This document shows, in pieces, positions 1 to 12,046 of a stretch of DNA of 64,000 nt. Origin of the DNA: Leptobrachium leishanense (lineage: Eukaryota > Chordata > Amphibia > Anura > Megophryidae). The stretch lies in assembly GCA_009667805.1 (NCBI GenBank), contig CM019067.1, positions 249,275,721-249,339,720 of the forward strand, given 5' to 3'. The notes under the pieces are model-generated. The model had not been told where the DNA came from. It saw nothing but the letters and a program-made list of their open reading frames with translations, and made no database searches. The position numbers and the translations under genes were made by a program. The first letter of the stretch is position 1; each line of letters begins with the position of its first letter.

Positions 1-444
1 AGGGTTAATCAAAGACAATGTCGTAATACAAAACCAGGTCAGCAACACGGGGGTAGTCAGACGAGCCAGAATCAGGAATACAGAGTATAGAATAGTCAAA
101 TGGAATCGCCGGGTCGATATCAGTGCAGAAGCGTAGTACATGAAAATAGTCTAGGGCAACGGAAGGCAGAATAGTCAGAAAACAAGCTGAGGTCAATAAC
201 AGGTTAAATCATGAGAGAATTCATGTACAAGGAGCTCAGGTATGGATAACCACGATTTGGCACTGCTTAGAAGGAATTGTTGTTTTTTAAAAGACCTTCA
301 CCAGACCGCGCCCCCCTCTCAAGTCGCACCTCATGCAGCCACCTCCCTGCCTGTTTCAATTTAAACCGGGTGTTGGTGAGCGAGCAGCATCAGACATGCT
401 GCCCTCAAGCACACCAGAAAGGCTGGAAGCCCCCAACGTTACAC
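1..444. mobile_element. LTR fragment, TGTCACG family, cut by window edge
   Basis: This stretch aligns closely by eye with the right-hand part of the solo LTR at 32724-33459 and ends at the same point (…AACGTTACA). It joins hAT transposase sequence at 445, so the LTR landed inside the BED-finger part of hAT copy A. Its left end and left target duplication lie outside the window, so I cannot tell whether it is a solo LTR or part of a longer element. It lacks the 137-bp MITE present in the sibling copy; the MITE target GTCTAGGG is intact at 149-156. Open frames across it are not coding. Confidence 0.75.
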
Positions 445-1226
445 GGTGAGGTCTGCTGCACATTTCTTAAAGAACTCCCAGACAGCAGAGTTCCTGGATG
501 TGTGCTTTGAGACAACAGCGCTCTGCACCTGAGCAGCTCTGACATCTGATGCCTTGGACTGGCTAGTGCTATGGTTGGTCATAGAGGATGTTGTGCCTCG
601 TGTTTCTTGTGCCTCCTCCTCCTCCCTTGACTCCTCTGTTCGATCAGGCAGACAGGTGGAGTCAGTGACCTCATGATCATTGTCATCATCACCCCCTATC
701 TCCTCGTGACTGGAGCCAACTTGGCAGTATGCTGCAGCTGCTGGGGCAACATGAGTGCCAGTTATTTGTGTGTCATCACTGGCACCCCCTTCCTCTAGGT
801 TGATTATACTCCCTTCCTCAACCTCAGAGATTGAATCAGAGCACTGTACTTGCTGCGCATCCTCAAGCAGCATGTCACTGTCATTGTAGTCAAACAATTC
901 AGCTGACTCCTCCGTGTGTGATAGCGAGGCTACGGCAGGAGTAGCTGTGGACATGGAGGCTGCATTTAGATGCTTTGGCAGCTGAGGTGGACTATAAAGC
1001 ACTACAAGCCTGGCTGGCAGAGGACTCGGAGGATGAGGATGGCCTGGTTAGCCAATCCACCAAATCCTCTGTATGTTGCTGCTGCTTAAGATGGCCAGCA
1101 CCAGTTAGAAAGGACAAGCGTGCCCCTGCAGAGGATGCACCACATCCACCACGACCAGAGACACAGCCTCCCGACACAGAGGCTGCTTGCCGTCTTATTG
1201 CCTGTCCTTTTTGGTCTTTCTGACAT
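445..1226 (-). pseudogene. hAT transposase, N-terminal part (copy A)
   Basis: The start codon is at 1224-1226 on the minus strand, beginning MSERPKR as in copy C. The encoded segment is a low-complexity, acidic N-terminal region of about 230 residues with Gln runs, 'ELFDYNDSDMLLED' and 'EESREEEEAQE'. It leads into the start of the BED finger ('SAVWEFFKKCAAD'), where the LTR cuts it off. At least one frameshift lies near 980-1000, because the two halves sit in different frames. In this copy the codon that is a stop in copy C still reads Arg (AQETRGTT). Nothing functional can be made from it. Confidence 0.75.
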
Positions 1227-1269
1227 AGTGAGTGATATATAGATTAAATATATACAGAACTTTGATTCA

Positions 1270-1847
1270 ACTCTGGTATAAAGATTAAAGATTTCCAGAA
1301 CTCTTGTATAACTCTGTGAGACACCCTGATAGCTGGCAGCCAGTGACAAGACACAGATTACAATTCCCAGAAACCTCCTATAAATCAGTGAGACCCCCTG
1401 ATGGGTGGCAGTGACAAGACACAAATTACAATTCGCAGAAATCTGCTACAAGTCAATGAGACCCCCTGATAGCTGGCAACAGTGACAAGACACAGATTAC
1501 CATTCGCAGAAATCTGATAGAAGTATGTGGGACCCCCTGATAGCTGACAGTGAGAAGACACAGATTACAAATCTTAGAAACCTCCTATAAATCAGTGAGA
1601 CCCCCTGATGGGTGGCAGTGACAAGGCACAGATTAGAACAACTCTCAAATATTTTGTAGCAATTACTGACCCCAAAAATACTTGCTGGCAGTGACAAGAC
1701 ACAGATCACCTCAATTCCCAGATATTTTGTAGAAATTACTGACGCCCAAAATACTGCGTGGCACTGGCTGTGACAAGACACAGATCACCTCAATTCCCAG
1801 ATATTTTGTAGAAATTACTGACGCCCAAAATTCTGGCTGGCAGTGAC
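1270..1847 (-). repeat. Degenerate tandem repeats of hAT 5' leader (copy A)
   Basis: Repeats of about 60-75 bp containing 'cagtgacaagacacagatta' and 'cccagaaatcattactg'-like variants. The same repeats lie between the promoter and the transposase start in copies B and C. Subterminal repeats in hAT elements commonly bind transposase, but here they lie in the transcribed leader, so that role is only a guess. Confidence 0.7.
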
Positions 1848-4800
1848 TGTTAAGTTCTAATTTCCATTATAATTACCATAAACCTTTTTCAAGTTTCTTC
1901 TTATATATCAAAATTGAAGTAAGGCACTGCGCGACTCTGATCAGAGGAGACGATAGACAGAACCACACCGAGATATGGCAGATTATCATCTGATCAGTCC
2001 GTGGTCTGTCAGGTTTGTTTATTGTTTCAACATCCAATAGAAATGTTCGTTATACATAAAAACTTCCTGCAGTTTTCACTCCCAACATAGGAATGTGATA
2101 CAACAACCAATCAGAGCAGATACATTTCTACATCATGTAACAAAGATTTCGCGGGCATTCTAAGTCAACACAGGATATCTATTTCCATCACCCCGCTGAC
2201 TAGCCTCGAGAGGAAACGAAATTGAACAGACACCGTGCTGGAAAAAGGAGGGGGGGATTTCACACTAATGCAAAAATTAAAAACTACCTATCATATTAAA
2301 ATACCTTTCAATCGACTCATTGATCACATATACAATCGTGATCATTAAAATGGATAAAACAAACTAGACAATTAAACTAATTATACCTGGGGTCATAGTA
2401 TCCTCGCCTAATACCTTTACGATATACGAAAGGGATTCCCCAAGGAGGCCCTTTATGAGCATAAAATATACTTATCTATCTAGATTCACTCTACCAGTGA
2501 ACCACACTTGGAGTTTGGGCCAAAATACCTAATCTAGACATTGAATAACTATTTATTCCCGTTTCCCAAAATGTACTTCACCGAACAAGAAAAATATAAT
2601 AACTTGAATGTAAAAGGTTATTTATCTAATAATCAACATGAGTCAGATCTATATCTGTGTGTTTTCCTATGTTCAGCTTCACTCCACAGACCGCATACAC
2701 ACCTGCATTCATACACACTCTCAAGAAATACATTCTCATTTTCCAAAATCCATTCCTTTCTCACATTTATCTAGGGGATTAAATAAAAAAATAAGATTCC
2801 ATAATCTAATACCGTAGTCCACAGTGCGAGATCAAGGTCTGGTCTTTTTCAACATCCCAGCTTGAGACACATAATCATTAAATGTCATCAGAGCTCCCAC
2901 CATAGGGACTCCTGAACAAGCTGTCTCTTTGCGCTGTTTGCTTATTACCTGTGACCTTTGACCTTGACACAAAATGTCCATGATTCGTTCCATATGCAGT
3001 CATTGTGACTGTCAGGTTTCTTGATGATGCAATACGGTTGTAGCAACAATAAAGAAAAGAAAAAAGAAAAGAAAATATGGTATACCCCGCTAATCATATA
3101 CATCCATTCATTCATTGTCACTCTCAATGCACGAAAACAATAAAAATGTTAATTTACACAAGAAGAGACACAGATAATAAATTTTAAAATTTCCCCGCAA
3201 AGCCTATCGGCCTCACGCAACGAGAAAAAAATTATACTACTTCTGACTCATTGTTAGAGAAAAATATATATACGCAACTTTGGCTCAAAAGGGAAATAGC
3301 CGAAGTGCATATTCCACCCATTTTAAATAACAAAAAAAATATTTAATTACTATCCTATTCAGTCTTGTTCGGTGTTTTGAAACAAACCTGGTGTTTATAA
3401 AATACACCAATCCTCAAATGAAATAAAAAAATAAATAAAACAGCATTAATTTTACCGAATCAGAACTTTCCATTTACCACTATATATGTCATGAAACGTA
3501 TTTATGCAAATGCATTAAATTTTATGTTCCTAAATACATTAATTAACTCTAATTTTAATTGGATGTGATCTTCAATAATCCTAAATGTGTCAGGGAATTT
3601 TGAACAATATTGATTGTAACCAAACAACAATAATAATAAAATAATAAAAGACACAAAATAATTATCACTTAGACGACAACACAAAGATAATACATCAGCA
3701 TATAAAAATACATTATCTTCTCTCTTTGTCTTCTGTCTTATTGGTTGAAAATAACAGTTTTGTAAAACTGACATGTCTTAAGTTTTATTTCCAAATCAAT
3801 GATCTTCTTTAATCGCATGATTTATTGATGAGTTGTCGATAAACTAGAATGTTTTATTGCCTGGTGTCTGATAATTCCGTATTATCCGGTTGATGCAACA
3901 TTGCAATGTGAAATGATAATGTGTTTGAGTAAATTTCCTTCAATTCCAACAGCTTTATCAATATTGGTATCACATAATCTTCCATCTAGCTTGATCAAAG
4001 TTGGCATGCATGGGTAATTTTCACCTAAAGTAAAAACTTGGGGGAAAAATGTATTATTAACCTGTCAAAAACTTTAAAATTCATATGGTTAAAATACTTT
4101 TAAAATGGAGAAAAAAAATGCAACACATTTTTTTTGGACACAAAGAAAAAGAGTGGTCATGAGAGAGAAAAAATGGAGGAGAGGAGGGGTCATGAGTGAG
4201 ACAACACGGAGGAGAGGAGGGGTCACGAGTGAGACAAAATGGAGGAGACTAGGAAAGAATGTGAACTTCAATTCAAATAAAAAACACAAAAAAATATCAT
4301 GAACTGGGAAAGAAAGTATAGAAGGGCATGTTTAAAACTTGACGCGTTACTTAGCACAAAGTTCTCAGAGGAAACTCAGAGAAAAAGATTCTTAATAAAC
4401 ATCAATAATCTTTATTAAGAATATTGGTTAAAAACAAACATTCAAATGTGAGGTGTTTGTGCAGCTATTTTACAACCTGTTTTATTCCCTCCAAGAATAT
4501 TCAATGGAGGCACAGTTATACGCTATTGCACTTCACACCAAAAGACAAAAACAGACAGCAAAAAATAAAATAAAACTAGACATCTGGCTACCACTGCAGA
4601 AAAAGAAAACAATCAAACAATACTCAGATACCAAACTACAACCTTCCATCTCCCTTAGTCAACTAAAATAAAACCAAAAAACCACCTTCTCTCATTTGAA
4701 ATCTGCCTAAATTCCTTTGTACAGCGCTACTAAACCTGTAGGCGCTTTCCTTTAAACTTTCACTCAAATCCTTCAGCTTTATATCACTTCATCTTCTTAG

Positions 4801-5545
4801 ATTCCAAACAACTAAACATGAACCTACATATATATTCCATTATACAAGTTACAAACACTGTAAATGATCTCAGTCAGCCATTTTGGCAAAACATATAACC
4901 TATATTAAGGTGCGGTCAATCCCTTAGTGCTGGACTCAAACAAAGACCAGAGGAAAATAACCGACCACGCCTCTCTTGGGAAAATGTACAACTTTGAGCC
5001 CATCACCTTGATACACTATTTTTTTTTATATATATATAATCATACATCAATTTATAATCCATTTACAGTAAATCCAGCTCCCATAATTACTTTCTTTTGT
5101 TCCACTACTGTACGCACGCCGAAGCACTCAAACCGCGCCCAATTCCACAACAGTTACAGTTACAGTTTTATAAAGCACTAACAGCTCCAGAATTCAACTG
5201 CTACTACAGTCATTCAAGGCATTAGACACATGTCATTTGTATATCCTGTTCAATTATCCCAAATAGATACTCACAGAACAACAAAAATAACTACATATTC
5301 CATTATCCAACTTGCACTGCTAAAAGACTACTAGCATTCAAAGAAAAAAAATCCTTATACAAACACATTACACATTAATTATACATTACAAATAAAGAGT
5401 TTTTTAATTAAATAAAAAAAGAACAAAGAAAAAATGAATGTATGAGAAAGAGAAAAAAGTTAGCAGGCGCTTTTGAAAGTCACTGTAAAAGTAAAGCCCT
5501 ATTGTCTCCATTTCCTGTTCCTTTTTTTTTTTTTTTTTTTTTACA
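1848..5545. other. AT-rich 3.7 kb insertion of unknown type
   Basis: This block interrupts a leader repeat unit of hAT copy A. Its ends read TG…CA (TGTTAAG… / …TTTACA), but I see no clean target duplication; AGTGA occurs near both junctions at 1842-1846 and 5548-5552. There is a polypurine run at about 2243-2258, a poly-T run at 5522-5542 and small purine-rich tandem repeats at 4140-4250. I find no second copy of the left end inside the block, as an LTR pair would need. None of the short open frames resembles a known protein. It may be a decayed retroelement or several insertions. Confidence 0.4.
4140..4255. repeat. Purine-rich tandem repeat, about 33-bp unit
   Basis: Three to four imperfect copies of a unit containing 'gaggaggggtcatgagtgag'. 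It is almost free of pyrimidines on the plus strand except in the 'catgagtg' core. No function is apparent. Confidence 0.6.
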
Positions 5546-5768
5546 TGAGTGAGACAAAAGAAATTACTGAGCCCCAAAAATAGTTGCTGGGAGTGAGAAC
5601 ACAAAGATTACAACAATTCCCAGATATTTGGTAGAAATGAGACCCCCCTAGTAGATGAGACCCCCCCCCCAGTAGCTGTGGCAGACTGGCAGTAAGAACA
5701 CACACTAACACAAGATCAATCTCCTCTGAAATCTCCTCTCAAACACATGCAGAAGCGCTGTGTGAAGC

Positions 5769-5778
5769 CTTATATAGT
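5769..5778 (-). promoter_or_regulatory. Probable hAT transposase promoter TATA box (copy A)
   Basis: TATATA at 5771-5776 lies in a block shared with copies B (47711) and C (54757). Two conserved palindromes lie between it and the element terminus at 5811-5833 and 5874-5899. The assignment rests on conservation and position; no transcript evidence is available. Confidence 0.5.
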
Positions 5779-6160
5779 GTGCTGCGGGACTTAGCTCTGT
5801 GAGCCCATGATTGGGCAAAATTTGCCCAATCAGGACTCTGAGCCATGATTGGCATAGTCTTGAACCTGTCTTGCACCTGACCTGTGGTCAGGTGCAAGGC
5901 TGTAGCCAATTACAAGCTTCAGGCCAGTGGAAAAGTGCATTGTGGTCCATTGTGGTGCATTTTGGGCGAACACGCGGCGAACAGGCGGAAATGTTCGTAG
6001 TATGCGAACAGGCTATGTTCGACGAGAACTTTGAACCGATCGAACGGAACAGCTCATCCCTATTCCTGAAGTGGTACTTTTTCTGCACCCAATCTTTACA
6101 CCAGACATGTACTGGCCATCGTGACTACCGGGAGACTTTTTACTAATATTTATAGTAGTT

Positions 6161-6190
6161 GTTTTTTTTAAAACACAATTTTATTGGTTT
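6161..6190 (-). terminator. L1 3' end: AATAAA signal and short A tail
   Basis: On the minus strand AATAAA (plus 6180-6185) lies about 12 nt before an A-rich run (plus 6162-6171) that abuts the target duplication. This is the usual position for the polyadenylation signal of an L1 transcript. The tail is very short. Confidence 0.75.
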
Positions 6191-6483
6191 TTCAGTAATA
6201 CAGCAACAAGGCGCTCCCGGAAGCCCATAGAGCGATGCATAATCTCAGGGTGGCAGTACAAGCTTAAACAAATGATATAAAGAATCAGAACCTGCTTCCT
6301 TTCCCTGAGACATAACGCTGCCTCGCAAAAACATACAAATCAATTATATAAAACTTACATTATAAACAGCAAAAATAATAAACAGAGAAAAGAAAAAGGA
6401 AAAGGAAAAGAAAAAAAAAAAAAAAGGGTGGTGAAAAATTCTGTTCTGTAGATCAAGGTCTCTAGGTCCAACATTTCTATACA

Positions 6484-9400
6484 CTACGTGATGGCCTGCG
6501 TCGAAAGCCAAGGTTCCCATATCTTTGTGCATTGTTGGAGCGTATCATGTAGTTGAGCCGTTAGACATTCCATTTTATAGATATACCACACCTTCGCAAC
6601 TATCTCCGGAACATGGGGAAGGTCTCGTTTCCATGAGCGAGCTATGCATATGCGAGTGGAAGTGCAAATACGATGAGTTAGTCGGAGGGAGGAGCGAGAC
6701 AGACCATGGCGTCGGGACGGACTATTAAGCAAGGCCAACACAGGGTCAGGGGAAACCGGCACAGCAAGAGCTCTGGAGATCATATCGAAGACTGAGGACC
6801 ACAATACTGTTACCAGCCCACACTCCCACCACATGTGATAAAACGTTCCACGTTTGCCGCAACCCCTAGAGCACAAGCCTGATAGCGCAGGATAAATTTT
6901 CTGTAAACGGACCGGGTCCAGGTACCATCTGGAGAGTAGCTTATAACAATTTTCTTTTATCAGAGTACATGTTGTTATCCCTATCGAGGACTCCTTAATT
7001 GCCTCCCATTCCTCCCTGGTGAGGTGGCGACCCAGATCTATTTCCCATAGGAGCTGGTACGAGCACGGGTTTTCGAGAGATGGGCGGAGGAGAAGATTAT
7101 ATATATGGGATATCGCTCCTGCGGTGCTAGAGCTTCTCATTACTAAATTTTCAAAAGAGGTCTCTACCGGGGTGCCCAAAGTCAGACGGCTACATACAAA
7201 ATGTCGAATTTGAGAATACCTATAAAACTCTCGTAGAGGGATATCATGTGACTCTCTAAAGTATTCCCAACGGGGGAATTTCCCCTGCAATAGTACCGCT
7301 CCTAGTGTCGTAAACCCCTTCCCACGCCACCAATTAAAAGCTCGGCCCTCCTCCTCACACCATGGGGGGAATAGCTGGTTGTCACACAGGGGTAGCAGAC
7401 TAGACGTAGTGGTGGTGAGGGACATACTGTATTTGACCTTAGACCATATGTCCAATGAATGGGTGGTGGTGGGCAAGAGACGCCCTCTTTCTGTCGAGGA
7501 GATCTGTCTCCAGGGAACTTGTGATAAGCATGAAGGGGCAACATAATCGTTCTCTATGTCAACCCAACAGATCCTGCCTCTTCTAGCGGACCATTGGAGG
7601 AGCTGCGTCAACTGTGCTGATTTATAGTACAGGGATAGGTCAGGGACTGCAAGGCCCCCATGTAATTTAGGACGGCGTAGTATCAGTCTGGAAACTCTCG
7701 GTTTCTTCCCCTGCCATACATAGCGGTAAAAGGCTGACTGGAGGTCGGGTAGGATCATCAGTGGTAGGGGGACCGGTAAGGTGCGGAAAAGATACAGAAG
7801 TTTCGGGAGTGCTGTCATTTTAAGAGCATAAATACGGCCCAGCCAGGAGATGGAGTAGGAGGACCATTGCCGCAGTAGGGATTTGATGTGCTTAATCATG
7901 TCAGGGTAGTTAGAGGAGTAGAGCTGCGATACTTGAGCTGTGAGGTAAATCCCCAGGTATTTAAGACGTTGGGGACACCAACGGAAGGTGAATGAGTTCC
8001 GTAAGTGTGTAACAACCTCCTGAGGTAATGAAATATTTAAAGCTTCAGATTTAGTAATATTAATTTTGTAGCCAGAAAGGGCACCAAAGGAGGAGAGGCA
8101 ACTGTATAGGTTCGGCAGTGAAACAAGTGGTCGTGTTATCGTGAGTAAGATATCGTCTGCGAAAAGACTTAGCTTATAGTTTTTGTCGCCCGCTGCTATT
8201 CCAGAAATATCTGGGTGACCCCTTATCTGTTCCGCCAGAGGTTCAAGGCACAGGGCGAACAGAAGTGGGGACAGGGGGCAACCCTGACGTGTACCATTTA
8301 AAATGTCGAATGGTCTAGACCTCCCTCCCATAGTCGTGACCGAGGCCGTTGGCGAAGTGTAAAGTGCACGAATACCCCTTATCATCTCCATCTCCCACCC
8401 CGAACCTCCTCAAGACCTCCCATAAATAAGTCCAGTCCACTCGATCAAAAGCCTTCTCAGCATCGAGGGAAAGCAGTAGCGACGGTTGTTTGGAGGCATG
8501 CGCTATAGAGAGTAGGTTCACCGCGCGGCGGATATTATTCGGAGCTCCCCGAGATGGGATAAAACCGACCTGGTCAGGATGCACCAGGGATGGTAGATGG
8601 CGGCTCAGACGCGTAGCTAAGACCTTTGCATAAATTTTCATGTCTACATTCAGGAGTGATATTGGGCGGTAGCTAGCGCACGTAGTAGGATCTTTCCCTT
8701 CCTTGGGAATCACCACTATGGAAGCGGCCAGCAGCTCTTTGGGAGGGGTGTTGCCTTCCAGGAAGCTGTTATACAAATTAGCTAGGAGCGGGGCTAATTG
8801 AGTTCGGAATTTCTTATAGTATAAGGGGCTAAACCCGTCCGGGCCTGGGGCTTTAGATGTTCGGAGTTCTTTCAGTAATGGGAGAATCTCCTCGGTAGTA
8901 ATTGGAGACGCCAACGCGTTCGCCTGCGGTCGGGTCAAAGATCGTAGTGGCAATTGGTCTAAAAATGAGCGAATCTTTTGTTGTTTCTGGCCATCAGATG
9001 TGGCTGTCGTACCGTCATATAGCTTAGAATAATAGTGCGCAAAAGCTTCAGCTATTTCCGATGGAGTTACTGCCGGGGTATCCCCTGATCTCTGGATTTT
9101 GGCGATAAAGTTACGCTTACGCAGGGCGCGCAGTTTGCGGGCTAGCATGGTGTCTGGCTTGTTACCCTTCTCAAAAAATAGCTGTCCTACCCTACGTAGG
9201 TCGCCTAGTGCCCTCTCCGTCTGTAGGGAATTCAGTTCTCCCCTGGTAGCCACTATTCTGTGCCAGATCACTGGGTCTGGTTGAGCTTTATGTGATCTCT
9301 CTAGGGTAGCGAGAGTAGCAGTCAAATCCGTCATTTGGGAGCGCATTTTCTTATAGTGGGCCGCTTGCAGACCTATTAGTCGGCCCCTTAAGACCGCCTT

Positions 9401-10267
9401 ATGGGTGGTCCACAACAGATCTGGAAGATAGTGTTCAGGGTTGTTATCCAGAACGAAGTTCCCCAGTGCTAGTTCCAATTCAGTAGCGACCTCCGGTCTC
9501 AACAACAGGGCATCTGGAAGGCGCCAAGGAGGGTGGAGGGAGCCCCTGGATCCATCTGCCAAGATCACACTGAGAGGGGCATGATCAGACCATGTTATCT
9601 CATGGATCTTAGCAGATAGCACATCTCTCACCGCCCGTTGGGGGACAAAGACAAAATCAATTCTCGTGTATGTTGTGTTCGGGTGGGAGTAAAATGTGTA
9701 GTCTCTTGTCGTGGGGTGTAAGAGGCGCCAAGCATCTACCATTTGGGTTTGTACCAAGAAGTCTTTAAGGAGTGGTCTGTTAGGATGGGACTCAGACTGA
9801 GTAGGAGTGGTAGATCTATCTAAAACCCGGTCAAGGATGGAGTTAAAGTCTCCCCCGATGATCACCTCCCCCCCAGGGAAGGGTTCTAACAGAGTCAGGA
9901 GCCGGTCATAGAAAGCAGGATCCCTGGTGTTAGGAGCGTAGACATTGAGTAGTGTTATCGATCTATTGTCAATAGTGCCCTGAAGCAATAGAAACCGTCC
10001 CTCCTTATCCGACACTTTTCTACGAAGTACAAAATTTATGCGGGATCTAAAAAATATGGAAGTTCCCTGGTGTTTCGTCTCCGCACAGGCGTGGTAATGC
10101 AGCGGGAATCGTTTATCAAAAAATCTAGGTGATTTACCCTGAGCGAAATGCGTTTCCTGTAGGAGGAGAATGTCCGCTCCCAGAGAAACATAGGATCGCA
10201 TCGCCTTACGCCGTTTCATTGGGTTATTAAACCCTTTTACGTTATGCGAAATTACATGTAGCGGCAT
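6484..10267 (-). pseudogene. L1 ORF2: endonuclease-reverse transcriptase, one frameshift
   Basis: Two overlapping minus-strand frames (10267-8315 and 8391-6484) make one ORF2 of about 1,250 residues. The first part carries an APE-like endonuclease: SHNVKGF near the start, QETH with Glu 38, GGDFN at 138-142, TRIDFVF near 201, SDHAPL at 227-232. The reverse transcriptase spans the break: 'PGPDGFSPLYYKKF', 'YRPISLLN', 'DAEKAFDRVDW', then 'GTRQGCPLSP' and the catalytic FADD (residues 77-80 of the second frame). A CX3CX7HX4C motif lies near the C terminus, as in L1 ORF2. One extra base in a GAT/GGA run at about plus 8386-8392 shifts the frame between fingers and palm. The stop is at 6484-6486. The start near 10267 is the first Met before the conserved endonuclease N terminus. 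No other stop is visible. Confidence 0.92.
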
Positions 10268-10918
10268 TGCATAGATAAATATAGGGAAAGCAGCTGGGAG
10301 CTAACCGTCTTAGCCGCTCTTAAACAGGGCAGAAGAGAGAAGGCAGGCGAAGACGGCATTAGACATCCCAGAACACCCGTGCGGTATACCAATTCACATA
10401 TATCAACATATGACCACAGTTTACCTGACCTTTCGAGACCTTGATCGGAAAAGAAAACGAAGAGGAAAAAATGAGAACAAAAAAACCAAAAAGTAAAAAT
10501 GTTTGCAAAAAGAGAGAAAAAGAAAAAATAAATCAAAAAGGAAAAAAAAATAACTCTCAGAAAAAAGGAGAACACACACATTTTAACTCGGATTGCACAA
10601 AAAAAAAGCAATCCGGCGAAGATCCCATCCGTTAGGGAAATAGTCTCGGGATTTGTCCAATCCCGGTAATACGCCACTTCTGGCAGGAAACCGAGAAGGG
10701 CGCCCAGAGCCCTGGGCGGAGGGGTGGTCAGCGACATCCACCAAGTGGCTTCACCGAAGACAGAATCTCGCTCCCGCGAGGATCCAACGGATGCTCATCA
10801 TCCCAATGAAGTTGTAGTGCAAAAACTTAGATAAGTTCCATATCAAAATGATCTACAATAACAGCAAAGTCCCTGCATCCCCGTGTAGACCTCATGTGGC
10901 CGGGTAAGAAGACATTAG

Positions 10919-11830
10919 TCATGGTGGAGGAGGCGGCGAGGGTCGTGACCGGCGTTCGTTTAGCGAGGCCTGAGACCATTCAGTCTCCATCCTCTGCGGT
11001 GTAAAGGATCTCTCTCGTGGCGGGGAAGCTCGCGTGTCTGCCAGGCCCAGAGCATGTAGAAATCGGTCAGCCCTCTGCAGGTCTTCCAGCACATGCGTAG
11101 ATCCGTGATGGGATACCACAAGTTTAAACGGAAACCCCCAGCGATATCTGATGTTTTGCGCAATCAGTTGGTCTGTGATAGGTTTAAAGGAGCGACGATT
11201 TTGTAAAGTAGTTGGTGAAAGATCGATAAATAATTTCGGCATAACGTTGTCAATGGCCGGAGTTTGCGTTCTAGCAGCTGCTACCACCGCGTCCTTTATC
11301 CCGTAATAATGAAATCTAGCGATGATATCTCTAGGGCGTTCTCCAGGGCGTGGACGGGGTCTTAAGGCTCTGTGTACCCTGTCGAATAAACAGTGTTCCG
11401 GGGGGGTATCAGGCAAGAGACTGAGCAGGTACCTGTGCATAAAGTCCTGTAGGTCTGTAACCTCTTCTGGGACCCCTCTGAGACGCACGTTGTTCCGTCG
11501 GGACCTGTTGTCCTGATCTTCTTGTGCCCTCTGGAGTTGGTGCACCTCCTCAGTTAGGGCCTCCAAATGTTGAGCCATGTCATTATAGACTTTAACTGAG
11601 GCGTCGTTTGCCCTTTCTAGAGCGTCCGTTCGTGCCCCCACTGCATCAATCTCAGCTCTCACCGCCGCTAGGCCTTCTCGTATATCCCCCTTGATGTCCG
11701 CGCGGAACGCGGAGAGTAATCTCTCTATGTCCCCTCTCGTGGCCGGGCCGGTATCAGGAGAGCGCGGGGTGGCGGCCGCCATCTTAGGTGAGGCAGCGAG
11801 TTCCGGGCCTGGCGTGCGATCGCCAAACAA
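10919..11830 (-). CDS. L1 ORF1 RNA-binding protein
   Basis: An open frame of 303 residues upstream of ORF2. After a Pro/Ala-rich start, residues about 33-110 form heptad-like helix (many Leu, Ala, Glu), expected to make the ORF1p trimer coiled coil. 'RRNNVRLRGVPEE' at about 111-123 marks the start of the RRM-like domain; 'DRVHRALRPRPRPGERPRDI' and 'YYGIKDAVVAAAR' fit the RRM to C-terminal domain region. The tail is Arg/Ser/Pro-rich and ends in a run of prolines. ORF1p binds L1 RNA as a trimer and is needed for retrotransposition. The frame is intact from Met to stop. The 650-bp gap to ORF2 holds no convincing gene. Confidence 0.88.
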   Translation of the reverse strand: MFGDRTPGPELAASPKMAAATPRSPDTGPATRGDIERLLSAFRADIKGDIREGLAAVRAEIDAVGARTDALERANDASVKVYNDMAQHLEALTEEVHQLQRAQEDQDNRSRRNNVRLRGVPEEVTDLQDFMHRYLLSLLPDTPPEHCLFDRVHRALRPRPRPGERPRDIIARFHYYGIKDAVVAAARTQTPAIDNVMPKLFIDLSPTTLQNRRSFKPITDQLIAQNIRYRWGFPFKLVVSHHGSTHVLEDLQRADRFLHALGLADTRASPPRERSFTPQRMETEWSQASLNERRSRPSPPPPP

Positions 11831-12030
11831 AGAGTGGAGTCAGCCCGTAGGTTGGGATTTTTTCAATTTTGGGGGCATCTCCAGGTACCTGGTGCAGTCC
11901 GGGACCCGAGAGAGTCACTCAGAGCCTGGATCGATTGGGCTGGGTTGCAGGATCGCCAATGTTAGCTGGGATGAGCGCAGAGCTCCGGGATCACGCGGCC
12001 ATCTTGGTTAGCCGCCGGACACGCCCCCCC
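11831..12030 (-). promoter_or_regulatory. L1 5' UTR
   Basis: About 200 bp of GC-rich DNA between the 5' end of the L1 and ORF1. On the minus strand it starts GGGGGGGCGTGTCCGG and contains AAGATGGCCGCG, a YY1-like core also seen at the start of mammalian L1s. An internal promoter is expected here for a LINE. The short length and the YY1 resemblance are seen; promoter activity is inferred. Confidence 0.55.
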
Positions 12031-12046
12031 AATATTTATAGTAGTT

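Larger units (their letters stand above)
445..6062 (-). mobile_element. hAT DNA transposon copy A (interrupted, left end outside window)
   Basis: Minus-strand remnant of the same hAT family as copies B (42613-48011) and C (54480-63522). It holds the transposase N-terminal region (445-1226), part of the 5' leader repeats (about 1270-1847), then a 3.7 kb unrelated block, then the remaining leader, promoter and 5' terminus (5546-6062). The terminal motif, read on the minus strand, is TAGGGATGAGC at 6052-6062. Joining the two parts into one element is an inference from their order and orientation and from the break falling inside a repeat unit. The 3' half lies beyond the LTR, outside the window. 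Confidence 0.75.
6161..12030 (-). mobile_element. Full-length L1-type LINE with 16-bp target duplication
   Basis: A minus-strand non-LTR retrotransposon of 5870 bp. Perfect direct repeats of 16 bp (AATATTTATAGTAGTT) flank it at 6145-6160 and 12031-12046. On the coding strand the order is a G-rich 5' end, a short 5' UTR, ORF1, a 650-bp spacer, ORF2, then a 3' UTR ending in AATAAA and a short A-rich tail. The intact structure and exact duplication indicate a fairly recent, complete insertion by target-primed reverse transcription. One frameshift in ORF2 means this copy is probably inactive. The two-ORF layout, endonuclease and C-terminal cysteine motif place it in the L1/Tx1 group; I cannot choose a subfamily. 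Confidence 0.93.

Noticed and set aside
1848..2258. Left LTR of an endogenous retrovirus in the AT-rich block
   Set aside because: The TG start and a polypurine tract are present, but no second LTR copy, primer site or coding remnant was found.
10252..10737. 161-codon minus-strand frame between L1 ORF1 and ORF2
   Set aside because: Low-complexity Phe/Ser-rich translation of an A-rich spacer; no homology to L1 proteins.
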